64,000 bases of DNA from contig CM052358.1 in the NCBI GenBank assembly GCA_028551475.1, forward strand, positions 13,375,938-13,439,937. The letters run 5' to 3'. Position 1 is the stretch's first letter; every line of letters starts with the position of its first letter. The position numbers were made by a program, and so were the translations under genes. The notes below the pieces were generated by a model. It was not told the DNA's origin. It worked only from the letters and a program-made list of their open reading frames with translations, and did not search any database. Positions 1 to 11,198 of the stretch are shown piece after piece. Source of the stretch: Casuarina equisetifolia. Its lineage: Eukaryota; Streptophyta; Magnoliopsida; Fagales; Casuarinaceae.

Positions 1-1
1 A

Positions 2-880
2 GTCCAAGTCACAGAGCTTGTTGATGGCATCTTCATCGGTTGCACCATCAACCATACGGTTGCCGACGGCACGTCTTTTTGGCATTTTCTCAATTCCTGG
101 TCCGAAATCTCTCGGGGTTTTGGCCAAATATCCAAACCTCCTGTTCTTAAACGTTGGTTCCTTAACGGTCATGACTGTCCTATCCGCATTCCTTTCCCAC
201 TTGAAAAAGGACTTTTCGATACTTCCCCTCCACCAGAATTGAAAGAAAGAGTTTTTCATTTCACAAAAGAAGAAATTGCAAGACTTAAAGCAAAGGCCAA
301 TGCTGAGATTGGCACCAACCGGATATCATCTTTGCAAGCAGTCTTAACTCATTTCTGGAGGTGTGTAATTCGCAGTCAAAATCTCGACCCCAATCAAGAA
401 GCTTTTTACCGCTTGATGATAGGTGCTAGAGCAAGATTGCAGCCACCACTGCCTGAAGAATATTTTGGAAACGCGGTGCAGGTAGGGACCGTAGCTATCA
501 AAGCAGGTGATCTACTTGAAAGCGGACTTGGGCATGCAGCTTGGGAAATGAACAAGACCGTAGCTTTCCATACAGACGAAAAGATTAGGAGCTCTTTGGA
601 GTCTTGGGTAGAAAATCCTAGGCTACATACAGAGAGTAGCGTGGCCGGTAATGCGCTGGTCACTAGCAGCTCGCCGCGGTTCAATGTGTACGGGAACGAT
701 TTTGGATGGGGAAGACCGGTGGCTGTGAGAAGCGGTGCTGGGAACAAGACTCACGGGAAGGTGACAGTTTTTCCTGGGGTGGAAGAAGGAACCATTACCA
801 TTGAAGCTTGTCTTTCACCGGAGATATTGAAGGCTATGGGAAATCATTCGGAAATCATGGATGCTTTCATGTCTAATTAA
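2..880 (+). CDS. BAHD-family acyltransferase, C-terminal part (5' end outside window)
   Basis: The frame is open from base 2 to a TAA at 878-880, giving 292 visible residues without a stop or intron. BAHD enzymes transfer an acyl group from acyl-CoA to an alcohol or amine, usually in the cytosol. The catalytic HxxxD motif is seen as HTVAD at nt 53-67, and the structural DFGWG motif at nt 698-712. About the first 150 residues of a normal 430-450 aa BAHD protein lie left of the window. Any methionine further in (for example at 239) is internal, because the HxxxD motif precedes it. It closely resembles the complete gene on the opposite strand at 2939-4264, so the two are tandem-family paralogues in convergent orientation. 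The clade looks like the plant 'uncharacterized acetyltransferase At3g50280-like' group; the substrate is unknown. A degraded copy lies at 29643-30275. Confidence 0.9.
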   Translation, partial: VQVTELVDGIFIGCTINHTVADGTSFWHFLNSWSEISRGFGQISKPPVLKRWFLNGHDCPIRIPFPLEKGLFDTSPPPELKERVFHFTKEEIARLKAKANAEIGTNRISSLQAVLTHFWRCVIRSQNLDPNQEAFYRLMIGARARLQPPLPEEYFGNAVQVGTVAIKAGDLLESGLGHAAWEMNKTVAFHTDEKIRSSLESWVENPRLHTESSVAGNALVTSSSPRFNVYGNDFGWGRPVAVRSGAGNKTHGKVTVFPGVEEGTITIEACLSPEILKAMGNHSEIMDAFMSN

Positions 881-1518
881 CTCATCCATGCAGTCAAAAA
901 CACTTAACTTAGTATTTTATTTTGTGTGTGTTTCTCGTATCATGATAATGATATTCCAAATGTTACTTGCATATTTTCTCATATATTATCTAATAAATGG
1001 TTGTTTTTTCTCGTAAGTGTAAGAGTTATTGATCTGAACAAAAAAATACGGAATCTCAGCCACCTCAACGTCAACTTAAACTCCCATATGACCAACTTAA
1101 ATCAGCCGGCCAACTCAGCTTTTTGAAGTTAGGACAGTGGCACCCAACTCAGCAAAGGCTCACGGATTGGAAGTTATCTCCATGTCCAGAAGAAGATAAG
1201 CCTACCGCAAGTAGCATGTAGAGCCATCCAGTGTCCCACCAACTTTGGCCGTGAGTGCATCCAAAATATGCAGGAGATACACATGTCAGGATTGGGCGGT
1301 GGCCTTCACTAGATGGTATGGGAGCTCCTTATCTCCACCGTCCATGATGCAAGCCCCATAATGCAGATAAGTGAAGAGGTGTATAAATATGCATTGATGG
1401 TAGACTTGGTTTGTGTGCCTTTTGAAAGAAAACGCCTTCGGAGAATAGTCGGCTTCTCAACTCTGCTATGCTTCTTGTAGTATTGTAGCAGGGTCGTTGG
1501 CCCTACGTTTATGGTTTC
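881..1518. repeat. 3' flank of the BAHD gene, duplicated at 30276-30950
   Basis: This non-coding stretch follows the first BAHD gene and matches 30276-30950 in the same order and orientation. A shared landmark is 'gatgcaagccccataatgca', found near 1346 and again near 30732. The duplicated unit therefore includes gene body plus about 0.65 kb of downstream DNA. Homology ends at about 1515, where a copia LTR begins in this copy only. Confidence 0.7.
992..997 (+). promoter_or_regulatory. Candidate polyadenylation signal of the first BAHD gene
   Basis: An AATAAA hexamer lies about 110 bases after the TAA at 878-880, a usual distance for plant poly(A) signals. No transcript evidence is available, so this is a positional inference. 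Confidence 0.35.
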
Positions 1519-2050
1519 TGTTAGAGAAGCCACCGACCCACGATCCGAGATCCATGACCCATGACCCAGATTCGAGTCCAACCGGCGCAGCGACCCGTAT
1601 TGCGACCCGAGATCGCGTTCGCCCCTCTTGCAAACCCTAGCGAAACCCTAGCACCGCTGCCGGAAAATTCTTCCCCAAATTGTATAGATTCTTGTAATTG
1701 ATTGTATTTCCATATTTGTTTCGATTGTAATTGTCTATATTAGGATTCGATTGGTAATTGTAAAATTATCGGGACATTTTATCAATAAAATTACACAGAA
1801 ACTCCCAGCCGTTCTCCTTCTCCTCTCCTTCTGATTTTCCGACCAAATTAGGGTTCCGACAATCCTTCCCCTTTCAATTCTTTCATGGTATCAATTGAGC
1901 CAGCGGCCGACGCCTCCCAATTGGAACCCATGGCCAATAATTCCCCACCTCTCTCGTCTGTCTCCACCCTCCTGAACCCCCACCACTTCGCACCGCCAAA
2001 TCCCCTTCCGGTGAAACCCTACCCAACCCGAACTTTCTTGCCTAGGGAGA
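1519..2050 (+). mobile_element. Truncated Ty1/copia element: LTR, primer-binding site and start of leader/gag
   Basis: A 367 bp LTR-like block starts TGTTAGAG at 1519 and ends TTTCA at 1885. It is followed directly by TGGTATCAATTGAGCC (1886-1901), a variant of the initiator-Met-tRNA primer-binding site used by plant copia elements. A short leader continues to about 2050, where recognisable element sequence stops; no second LTR is seen nearby. The related duplicate at 30.95 kb lacks this LTR, so the insertion postdates the BAHD duplication or was lost from the other copy. The right edge is approximate. Confidence 0.6.
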
Positions 2051-2938
2051 GGTGAGTCATTCTTTTTACTAGCAATGACTTTAATTAGATTACATTTTAA
2101 TTTTTTTTTACTTGTTTATATTTCTTTTAGTCCAAAATGAGTAAATATAACTGAGTAAAATGATTCGTAATCTATTCTTTTAAACTAGATTTAAATTCTA
2201 ATTTCGATGTGCTATTTCATAAGCCCATCGGAAGCAGACATTCTCTCTCGGCCAAAGCTTTTCGGACCCCTATCATATTAAATGGTATATAGCCGTTGGG
2301 GGTCTAGGAAGAATAGATATTGCTCCTCTGCAAGCCTGCCTTTGCTCAGAGAACAGGCCATGGGAATCTTCGAATCTCAAATAGTAATTTTGAGGAACCA
2401 AAGGTGCAAGGATGTCGCGGCAGGGACTATTGCAATTGCTAAAAGGGGGAATCAAAGTCACAAACAAGTCTACCTTGATATTTTACACCTAAAAGAGGAA
2501 ATTTTAACCTATTAAAGTACGATAACTTATCCTAAAATCTTAAGGTATTATACAAAAAAAAACTTATTATTTATAAATTTAAAGACTTGACTTCTACTTT
2601 AACTGTAAAATAATATCTATTTTTAACACAACTAAATTCTACAAAAAAAGTTTAAGGAAATGTTTCCAAAAAAAACAAAACACACATAAAAAAAAAAAAA
2701 AAGGAATTGTGGGAACAGCTAAATGCCAAATCCAAGAATCACAAACTTGTACAACTACAGAATTCATTTGTGGGTGGGGAGTTGCATCCTGACGCTTCGA
2801 TAGAACTGAGTTGCAAGTTTCTGTTCTCTTGCTTGCTTAATAAGGTTTAAACCTGACTCAATTACTTCCTCATTTATAATCTTCAAATGCTAACTCTAGC
2901 GCAGACTTTTTCTTCATGGAAGAAAGTTGACAAGAAGT
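2051..2938. other. Intergenic DNA between convergent BAHD genes
   Basis: AT-rich sequence with poly(A) tracts (for example near 2690-2703). It should hold the 3' UTR of the minus-strand BAHD gene. I see no conserved protein or RNA gene. Small open frames near 2273-2515 match nothing I know. Confidence 0.5.
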
Positions 2939-4264
2939 TCATGTGACTAATGCCTCATTGAATTCTACATCATTCGCCATAGCCTGTAATGTCTGAGGCG
3001 AGAGGCAAGCTTCAAAATCAATACTTCCTTCCTGTGGCCCAGGAAACACAGTTAACTTCCCATCGAACTTGTTCCCAACACCACTCCGCACTGCTAGGGG
3101 TCTTCCCCAACCGAAGTCATTACCGTACACATTGAATCGCGGTGAGCTTCCTGTTATCAATTTTTTACTTGACGTGCGACTAACTTTAAAAATCCAAGGG
3201 GCTTTATTCCAATCCTCCAAAAACCTCCGAACTTCTTCTGCCGTTTGAGAAGCAACCATCTTGTGTATCTGCCAAGCGGCCCAGCCTAGTCCGTGTTCAA
3301 GAAGATCGCCTGCCTTGGCCCTCACGTCCACAAAGAGGACCGCGTTTCCCAGATATTCTTCTGGTAACGGTGGCTGTAATCTTTGCCGCACTCCGACAAT
3401 TACAACGTAGCAAACCTCTTCCTCGGCGTTGAGACGCCGGCCGCGAACCACAGACCGCCAAAGATGAGCCAGAACTGCTTGAAGGGACGAGATCTTGTTG
3501 GTGCGCAATTCAGTATTTGCTTTTGCTTTAAGTTCTTGGATTTTCTGCTTTGGAAAGTGAAACACTTTTTGTTGTAGGGCTGGAGAAATGGTTGCGTCTT
3601 GAATATCCCTTTGCTGGAAAGGAATACGAAGCGGAAGATCCATAATACCATCAAGAAAACTCGACCCTATGATTGGAGGAGACTGAGATGTAGTGTCGGA
3701 ACCCCTCGAGATCCCGGACCAGGTATTAAAGAAACGCCAGAACGAGGTGCCGTCCGCAACGCTGTGGTTTAAAGTACAACCGACGAAGATACCATCCGTG
3801 AGCTCTGTCACCTGCACTGCCAGCAACGGCTTGGAAACACCTTCGTAGTTCGGCACACTGTTCATCAAAAAGAAGGTGTTGACAACGTCGGGAACGTAGT
3901 CTGGCTCAAGGATGTCGGCGACGGTCACACCATCCGCCACCGCATGGACAAACTGGGCTCCAAGGTTATTGCAGTCGACAGAGAAAGAAGTGGTCTTATC
4001 ATCGTTTTCAACCATGACAAGGCGACCAGCGAGAGGATAGAAAATGTCCAGTGTGCGGGACAGAGAGGTTTTTAGGCGCTCAATGAAATTGCCTTCTAGT
4101 TTTTCTTCCTGTGACGGTGTAGGTTTGTGGAAAAGAAGGCCCTTTTGGATGTGATCAACAACGAAGAGTTGAAGATCCAATGGACTCAGCTCAATCTTAC
4201 GGGTCGACTCCCTGGGATTTGCTGGCCGTATGGTACTCTTCGATATGAAGCGAATGTCCGTCAT
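2939..4264 (-). CDS. BAHD-family acyltransferase, complete
   Basis: Single-exon gene of 441 aa when started at the ATG at 4264 (protein begins MTDIRFIS, the usual start in this clade). An in-frame ATG at 4297 would add 11 residues with no family support. The HSVAD catalytic motif (His167, Asp171) sits mid-protein, and DFGWG is at 383-387 near the C-terminus. Both are intact, so an active acyl-CoA-dependent acyltransferase is expected. Length and absence of introns fit the At3g50280-like BAHD clade; the acceptor substrate cannot be read from sequence. It runs convergently to the BAHD gene at the left edge and shares long identical blocks with it, indicating a local duplication. No frameshift or stop was seen. 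Confidence 0.93.
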   Translation of the reverse strand: MTDIRFISKSTIRPANPRESTRKIELSPLDLQLFVVDHIQKGLLFHKPTPSQEEKLEGNFIERLKTSLSRTLDIFYPLAGRLVMVENDDKTTSFSVDCNNLGAQFVHAVADGVTVADILEPDYVPDVVNTFFLMNSVPNYEGVSKPLLAVQVTELTDGIFVGCTLNHSVADGTSFWRFFNTWSGISRGSDTTSQSPPIIGSSFLDGIMDLPLRIPFQQRDIQDATISPALQQKVFHFPKQKIQELKAKANTELRTNKISSLQAVLAHLWRSVVRGRRLNAEEEVCYVVIVGVRQRLQPPLPEEYLGNAVLFVDVRAKAGDLLEHGLGWAAWQIHKMVASQTAEEVRRFLEDWNKAPWIFKVSRTSSKKLITGSSPRFNVYGNDFGWGRPLAVRSGVGNKFDGKLTVFPGPQEGSIDFEACLSPQTLQAMANDVEFNEALVT

Positions 4265-4893
4265 CTTTGCTTTCTGCAAGACTGGAAAACCCAGCAAAGA
4301 CTCAAGCGGGAACGAAAGAGCTCCGTATCCTGACCAGACCCGGCTAACTTAACAAATGGGGCATCTGTACTCTTTTTATTTTATTGGGATGAAGAAATCG
4401 ATTTCATCACGCATCGCTCGGGTGCTGGCAGTCCACGGAAGAACATTTAAACATTATTTTATAATCTTATTTTCTTAAAATATGACTTTCATTTTTAACA
4501 TTTCTCCACATATGTACGTAATCGATGGGTCCAAAACAGAATAGTAATTAGATTGGACCAGTAAAGTTCTGACATCGTATAGGTTCAAATTTAATTTATG
4601 AATAAAAGCTAGTTTCTAAGTTGATAAGAACAATTCATATTTAAATACTATTTAAAAGGCCTGATTAAAGTGATTTACTGATCTCATGGCATAGATTTGT
4701 AATCTAATATTTAATTTGCAACTGCCCCCTTCGAGGATGGTACCTAACATGTATTACACAACGAACTCCAAGAAAGTAAAAGAACATATTACATTCGCAA
4801 AACCATTTGTTTGTTGTTAAAATCTTGGGTAGTAGGAACAATTTCTAGGCACTTTAACTCAACGGAAAAAGAAAAAAAAAAAGGAAATAAAGA

Positions 4894-5605
4894 TAAAGCA
4901 AATTAAAGCAATCAAGAACGCTCTCCTCAAAAACGCTCTCCACTTTTGAAAAACCCGAACTTTTTTCTGCCCCATCTCCCGGCCGACGGTACTTTTTCTC
5001 CTTCCTTCCTCTTTTCCTTGTTTTTTCTTTTGGTAATTAGCTCTGTTTGACGTGAGGCACGTGTCTGTGACTCTCCAGCTAAGCGATAAGGCTTTCCAAG
5101 AAAGTGGCGCCTGCCATATTCCAATCTTTTTCTACCGTAATACGATGTTTGTGGTCCCTTCACCGACATTTTGTCCACGAATCTTTCTGAAGAGAAATAG
5201 TAAATTAAGTTGTAGCTTCTTTTTAGTTGGAACCCTCCACTACATGAGTAAGTTTCTTGTTCTGACGTGAATTTTGCAGATGAGCCAGCTTTTGTCGCCC
5301 GCATCATCAGCGTGCTTTCACACCACAGGCACATGTTTTAGAAAATTTGATCATTTGCCAATGGATTCGGAGTCGCTGGATGTCAGAATTTCGACGGAAG
5401 TGAAGAGATTGATATCCTATCTGTTGCGTGATTGTAAACCTACTGTTGGAGTGATTTGAAGAATCTCCGATGCATGGTTGTAATGCTGAAAAAGTAACGT
5501 GCCTCAAACAGTTTACTCAAGCCACAAGTCTTTGTTAGGGTATGAGATTTGATGTGTGTGGCCACCTGACTGCCACACATTGGATGAATGACCCTTACAA
5601 CACTT
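4894..5605. repeat. Host segmental duplication, copy A left part (partner at 17131-18610)
   Basis: Starts 'taaagcaaatt' and carries landmarks shared with copy B: 'aaaaacgctctccacttttg' at about 4929, a CACGTG G-box near 5058, and the block 'gatgagccagcttttgtcgc' near 5279. The copy is interrupted at 5605 by the copia element and resumes at 14831. Compared with copy B it lacks about 65 bp near 5135 and holds only one unit of the ~225 bp block that is repeated four times in copy B. A 61-codon open frame at 5274-5459 is not preserved in copy B, so I treat the segment as non-coding. Confidence 0.75.
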
Positions 5606-6327
5606 TGTTGGCTTATTGTATGAGTCCATGTAACATGGGCTTATATTAATAATGTATAAATGATCATTCCCTATCGTGGCGATGCAATATGATTTTATTG
5701 GTCTATTTAATTATACACACATTGTATATATATTCTCATTTTGCATATATGGTACTGGTTGGTGTGGGCCATTGTCCATCTTATAGACTTTGATGATTAA
5801 AGCTATTTGTATAGACATTTTATTAATTGACTAAGTCCCCCCTCTAGCTTTCCGTTTATATATATATATTTAATATATTTAATGTTGTTAAAGGGAGATA
5901 TTTTAGAGATAACAATGAAATATGTTTTATTGCGTTTGGTCATGAGAAACTGCCCCTTAGGGCAATTTCGCCACCTCATCCATCATGCCCTCTCTCCTGT
6001 AAAACATTAAGCACACAACTCATTAATAACCCACGACTCACACACACCAAGTAACCGCTTATTCACACGGGTAAATAAAATGGGCTTTTACGCAGTCATT
6101 GTTATCGCCTTCTCCCTAACCTTTTCACGCAACAACTTTTGGCTATCTCATCAAGCCAGTATTTGGAGAGAATAGAGTGGAAGACTTAGTCCAAAATAGC
6201 GGTGCAAATGGAAAAATACGATATGTCTTCTGATTTATTTATGTTACATATATTGAATCTATTATTTCTCCATGATCAATGCCTAGATCCTGTAAAAGAG
6301 TATCATTTGAGACGAAATTGTCTAACA
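5606..6327 (+). repeat. 5' LTR of the copia element
   Basis: 722 bp block beginning TGTTGG and ending TCTAACA. It is matched by 12598-13266 plus 14556-14830 at the other end of the element. The primer-binding site follows after two bases. Confidence 0.92.
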
Positions 6328-6329
6328 AT

Positions 6330-6341
6330 TGGTATCGGAGC
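6330..6341 (+). other. Primer-binding site of the copia element
   Basis: TGGTATCGGAGC lies two bases after the 5' LTR. It differs by one base from TGGTATCAGAGC, the common plant copia site complementary to the 3' end of initiator Met-tRNA, where minus-strand synthesis would be primed. Confidence 0.85.
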
Positions 6342-7822
6342 AATTATAGCATTGATCTAGTGAGCCAAATTGAGTCAAATCGAAACAAAATCACGTTTTG
6401 GTACCGATCTAAAAATGGGTTTTTCATATTTTTTATAGTCCAAAAATTTCAAACTCAAATATGAGTTAAACCAGTGGTCCTTTGGACCGGATGAGGTCAG
6501 ATTCGGAACTAGCACAACTTGCTGATTCTGCCAATGCCAAGAACCATCGAAAACAGTGGCTTTTTGACCAGGTCGCACGAGACCCGACCCGACCTGAAAC
6601 TGGGTCAGGCTACCACCAGCTGCCGTTCGCCTCCGAACAGGTGACCGGAGATAGATCGTCCTCCGACGATCTCAACGGAGTCTCGACCGACCGGAGAACC
6701 GGCCGGCCGGCTGGACGCCGAACCAGCCAAATCGGGCTACTCGATTTCGGCTAGATCTGGTTTAATCCAGATCTGGCCGACGATGGGCATCGAAGTGCCA
6801 TCGTCTATGGCGTTGAACGTCGACTATGAGTCAAAGATTTTGAAGACACCTCGATCGGCCGGAGAACCGGCCGACCTGACGGCAAACTGGCCATATCGAC
6901 CGAAATCGGCCGAGTCGGCCTAAACCGGCTGTATCGGCCGACAGCCTCTTCCGGCGGCGTGTGGAGGCACGTGAAGGCACATCGGAGACCCCTTTTTACG
7001 CCAAAATTTTTATAATTTTAATTTGAATATTTTGATGCAATTTACTTTAAATAATTATCTCTGTTTGATGATTATTTGAATCAAAATTATTTAATTTATT
7101 ATTTAATTAATTTTATATGGCATACTTGTATGCTAGCATGTGATGATTAACTATTTGAAAAATTAATTAGGCCGTTTTAGTCTAGTATACAATTATATGA
7201 CACTTAAGGTGTTAATTAAGTGCAAATTTAAAGACAAGTGTCCATCTTTTAATTAAAAAAAAAAGTTGCACATTTAGATTGTGAGTAGTGTATGTTTTAT
7301 CCCGCAGCACAAACCAAACTCATAGCTTGATTGAGTTGTGACCACCATAGTGGCACACCTTGGTTAGGTGGTGGGTTTGTGTTTTATGCATTTGAGGGAT
7401 TTTTCCAAATACGTGGGAGTCATGTGATTCAATTGGATTGTGACCACCACAGTGACATAATTTAATTGAATTATGAGACTTTGTTCTTGTACTGTGGATG
7501 AGTTCAATCCTAGTACGTTTCATTCTCCCACAGGAGGTGATTATGTATTAGGAATTGGATGTTGCACAACTAGCATGCCTAGATTTGGGTCAGTCTTTAC
7601 AATCCATACACCCACAGGTGGTGGATTGTGATGATTGGTTTTTCCTTATGACAGTTGTTGTATGGAGAGTTTCTGAATGGCATGTCATGTCGACTGGCCG
7701 CAGGTGTTTATATGATAATGCTTGTGAAACTCTCTTCTTATCTACTCACTGTGTACTCCTGTTATGTATTATGAATTACAATAACTTTCACAGTCAACAA
7801 CTACACAGTAACCATAAAAATC
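6342..7822 (+). other. Leader region of the copia element
   Basis: About 1.5 kb between primer-binding site and gag. The first part (to about 6990) is GC-rich with many CCGG/CGGCC stretches; the rest is AT-rich. It contains diverged short repeats of the type 'gtgaccaccatagtgrcac' near 7337 and 7438. Open frames here (for example 6482-6754) resemble no retrotransposon protein, so I call it untranslated leader. Confidence 0.5.
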
Positions 7823-8407
7823 TTGATTGGATCAAACTTCAAGAAATGGTTGGCTGATCTCCGCTTCGTTTTGCAGATTTTTGATCTACATTCAGTCCTC
7901 ACTACTGAAAAGCCAAAGGACCCTACTAAGGCTAGCACAGAAGAGTATAGGAATAAGTATGCTACCTGGGCTAGAAAGAATGAGTTTTGTATATTAACAA
8001 TGCAAAGGACAATTGAGGATCACCTTCTGGCGGATTTACCCACCGATGGCACTGCTAAGAAATTTCTTGAGGCAGTGGAGAAACAGTATATACCGCCCAT
8101 TAATGCTCTAGCTGGAGAGCTTCTGCAAGAGTTATTTGATCTTAAGTATGATGGGTCCATGCTTGTAAGGAATTATATCATGAAGGTGATTGACTATAAG
8201 GCCAAACTCAAGAAGGCAGATGTTCCCTTTTTTGATGCAATCATCATTCATAAGGTTTTGAATAGCCTCCCTACTGACTTTGTTGTTCTCAAGACAACTT
8301 ATCATATGCGGCATGAGCAGTGGACAACCAATGAGCTATTAGCTCAAGTGATGGTTGAAGAGAAGCAATTAAGAGCTAATAAAAGTCGAGTTGCCTTATA
8401 TACTTAA
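7823..8407 (+). pseudogene. gag: copia gag (UBN2-type capsid region), interrupted
   Basis: A 194-residue open frame has the layout of plant copia gag: a tryptophan-rich start, then a helical capsid-like region ending in an MVEEKQLR-type segment. Gag would form the virus-like particle. The frame stops at TAA 8405-8407 but continues in the same frame directly after it, so a single nonsense mutation separates capsid from the nucleocapsid part. Confidence 0.8.
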
Positions 8408-8782
8408 GGAGCTAATTCTAGTAAAAACAAGAAATTCAAGCCTCAACGTAATAGAGACCCTAAAAGGGCTCACCCAGCTTTCCGTGAAGTAGTCCCTCAG
8501 GGCAATGTTGCTGGGACAAGGAGGTCTCAAATGGCTGCTAGGGTCAAGCCAGATGAGATCGTATGTTTTTATTACAGGGCAAAGGAGCATAAGAAACCTG
8601 ATTGTCCCAAGCTCAAGAAGAGCAAGGGAAAGTGCCCAGATGGAGGTAATTGCTCTTTACCTTATGTTTGTGAGTCTCATATAGTAGAAACACCCTCTAG
8701 TTCTTGGTGGTTAGATACATGTGTCACTAACCATGTAACATTTACCATTCAGGGATTCGTAAACCAGAGGAGGCCAAGTTAG
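8408..8782 (+). pseudogene. copia nucleocapsid zinc knuckle and protease start, mutated
   Basis: In frame with the preceding gag. A degenerate knuckle CFYYRAKEHKKPDC lies near 8562-8603: the second cysteine has become tyrosine and the glycine before histidine is lost, so zinc binding is doubtful. The protease signature follows as WWLDTCVTNH near 8707; the usual DSG/DTG triad reads DTC, a missing active-site glycine. The frame ends at TAG 8780-8782. Confidence 0.75.
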
Positions 8783-8871
8783 GATGAGAAGTATCTCTTT
8801 ATGGGGAACAATGTGAAGGTTGATGTGGAGTTTGTTGGAGATGTCACCTTGCTTTTGAGACTGGTTTTAAG

Positions 8872-9330
8872 ATGACTTTATATAACACCTTTTATATACC
8901 GTCCTTTAGACGAAATTTAGTTTCAGTTTCTTTATTGGACAAATTAGGGTATTCTTTTGAAGTTAAGAACTCCATTATTAATGTATGTTGTGATTCGAAC
9001 CTTGTTGGTTGTTGCACTTTCAATCATGGTTTATATAAGATTTGTTTATCCCCACATGAGATCTATGTTAAAATGAATGATGAACGTAATGTTCCTAAGA
9101 GGGTGATGTCTAAAGAGCAATCATATACATTATGGCATAAGAGACTCTGCCATATTTCAAAAGAGAGAATACAAAGGTTGATAAAAGTAAGAATTTTGCC
9201 TACTCTTAATGAGGATTTGGAAACTTGTGTGAATTGTTGTAGAGGTAAGTTAACTAAGACAAAGAAGAAGACTGTAGTTCACTATTCTGATTTGTTGGGT
9301 GTGGTACACATTGATATAAGTGGTCTATAA
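8872..9330 (+). pseudogene. copia GAG-pre-integrase domain and start of integrase
   Basis: The frame differs from the upstream block, so a frameshift lies between 8782 and 8872. It contains the protease-to-integrase linker and the HHCC zinc-binding region (LWHKRLCH, then CVNCC), and ends in the integrase segment with the first catalytic Asp (HIDISGL). The following TAA and another frameshift break the integrase. Confidence 0.8.
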
Positions 9331-10100
9331 CCTTTATAGATGATTTCTCACGTTATGGATATGTGTATTTGATCAAAGAGAAGTCAGAGTTCCTTGAGAA
9401 GTTTAAGGAATTTAAGGTTGAAGTTGAGAAACAATTGGGAAAAAGTATAAAGATTGTGAGATCTGATCGAGGTGGAGAATACTATAGGAGACATAGTGAC
9501 ACAGGATAACATAAAGGACCATTTGCTCAGTATTTACAAGATTCTGGCATAATAGCTCAATTCACTATGCTAGGGAGCCCAGAACAGAATGGTGTCGCTG
9601 AGAGGCGAAATAGAACTTTGATGGATATGGTTAGAAGCATGATGAGTAGGAGTAATCTACCCCAGTTTCTATGGGGATAAGCCTTAAAGACTTCTATGTA
9701 TATTTTTAATTGTGTTACTACTAAAGCAGTTCAGTTGACTCCATTTGAGTTATTTAAGGGACGCAAACCTAGTTTAAACCATATTAAAGTTTGGGGATGC
9801 CCAGCAGAGGTGAAACTGTATAATCTGACTCTGGGAAAGTTAGATCCATGAACCACTAGATGTTATTTTGTGTCCTACCCAGAGCACTCCAAGGGCTATC
9901 GATTCTATAACCCTAGTGGAGGTTTTAAAATTGTGGATTCGCAAACAGCTAAGTTCTTAGAGCTTGATGTTACAGAGAAAGTTGAATGTTCACAAACCTT
10001 AGAGAGCGGAGGCATTACCTATATGGGTGTTGAAGCTGATCCTTTTACTTCATTGAGCATGCAACCTGTTGAACCAGTTCTAGTACATTCAGATGTGTAA
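9320..10100 (+). pseudogene. copia integrase core and C-terminal part, broken
   Basis: Reading across stops gives FIDDFSRYGYVYLI, then RSDRGGEYY (second catalytic Asp) near 9461, and PEQNGVAERRNRT (catalytic Glu) near 9580, the DDE core. Stops occur after 9500, at about 9678 and at about 9849. The segment 9870-10100 continues as the integrase C-terminal/linker region. Confidence 0.8.
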
Positions 10101-10127
10101 GAAAATGATACTAATGAAGTTTCAGTT

Positions 10128-11198
10128 GTGGAAATGCAAGCTCAAGATCAAAATACTGTAGCTCCACCAGTTCAGAGATCTACTAGAGAGAGGAGATCAG
10201 CTATCCACCTTGACTATGAGGTATATCTTGGTGAAAATGATTATGACATTGTGATTGTACAAGATCCAGTGACCTACTCTGAGGCTGTTCTAAGTCCACG
10301 ATCAGAATTTTGATTAAATGCTATAAAAGATGAAATGCAATCTATGAAGCATAATGAAGTTTGGGATTTAGTTAAGCGACCTAAAAGATACAAGCATGTT
10401 GGTTGCAAATGGGTGTTTAAAACAAAGAAAGATTTCATTGAAAAGATAGATAGATTCAAGGCCAGATTGGTTGCTAAGGGATTCACACAAAAAGATAGAG
10501 TTGATTATGATGAGACTTTTTTACCAGTATCCTCTAAAGACTCATTTAGGATTGTTATGGTACTAGTGGCTCATTTTGATATGGAACTGCACCAGATGGA
10601 TGTTAAGACTATCTTTTTAAATGGAGTCTTGGATAAAGAAGTATATATGGAACAACTTAAGGGTTTTGTGAAACATAATGCTAGTAAGTTTGTTTGTAAG
10701 CTAAAGAAATCTATTTATGGCCTTAAGCAAGCCTCGAGGCAATGGTACTTGAAATTTGATAGCTTTATCACTTCGTGTGGTTTTGTTGAGAACTTGATGG
10801 ATCGTTGCATATATACCAAGTTCAGTGGGAGTACCCCAATTTTGTTAATTCTTTATGTCGATGACATATTATTGGCATGCAAAGATATGAGGTTACTTCG
10901 AGAAAGTAAGACATTATTGTCTTCTCAATTTGATATGAAAGACCTTGGTAAAACTTCTTTTGTTCTCGGGATTGAGATCTATAGAGATCGTTCACGTCGA
11001 TTGTTAGGTCTTTCTCAGAGAGCATATATTGATCGAGTATTAACAAGGTTTAACATGCAAGATTGTAAACCTAGAAGTGCACTAATACTTAGAAGTGACA
11101 AGCTGAATAAATTACAATGCCCTCAAAGTGAAGCTGATAAGAAAACTATGAAGAAAATACCATATGTCAGTGCAGTAGGTAGCTTCATGTATGCATAG
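10128..11198 (+). pseudogene. copia reverse transcriptase, mostly open
   Basis: After a linker (10128-10313), a 287-residue open frame at 10335-11198 holds most of the polymerase: CKWVFKTK, RLVAKGFTQ, the first catalytic Asp in HQMDVKT, SIYGLKQASRQWY, and the catalytic YVDD at about 10853-10867. A stop at 10311-10313 precedes it and TAG ends it at 11196-11198. It is the best preserved part of the element. Confidence 0.88.

Noticed and set aside
406..747. Minus-strand 113-codon frame
   Set aside because: Antisense shadow of the BAHD coding sequence.
5274..5459. 61-codon open frame in the host duplication
   Set aside because: The frame is not conserved in the paralogous units at 17.6-18.4 kb.
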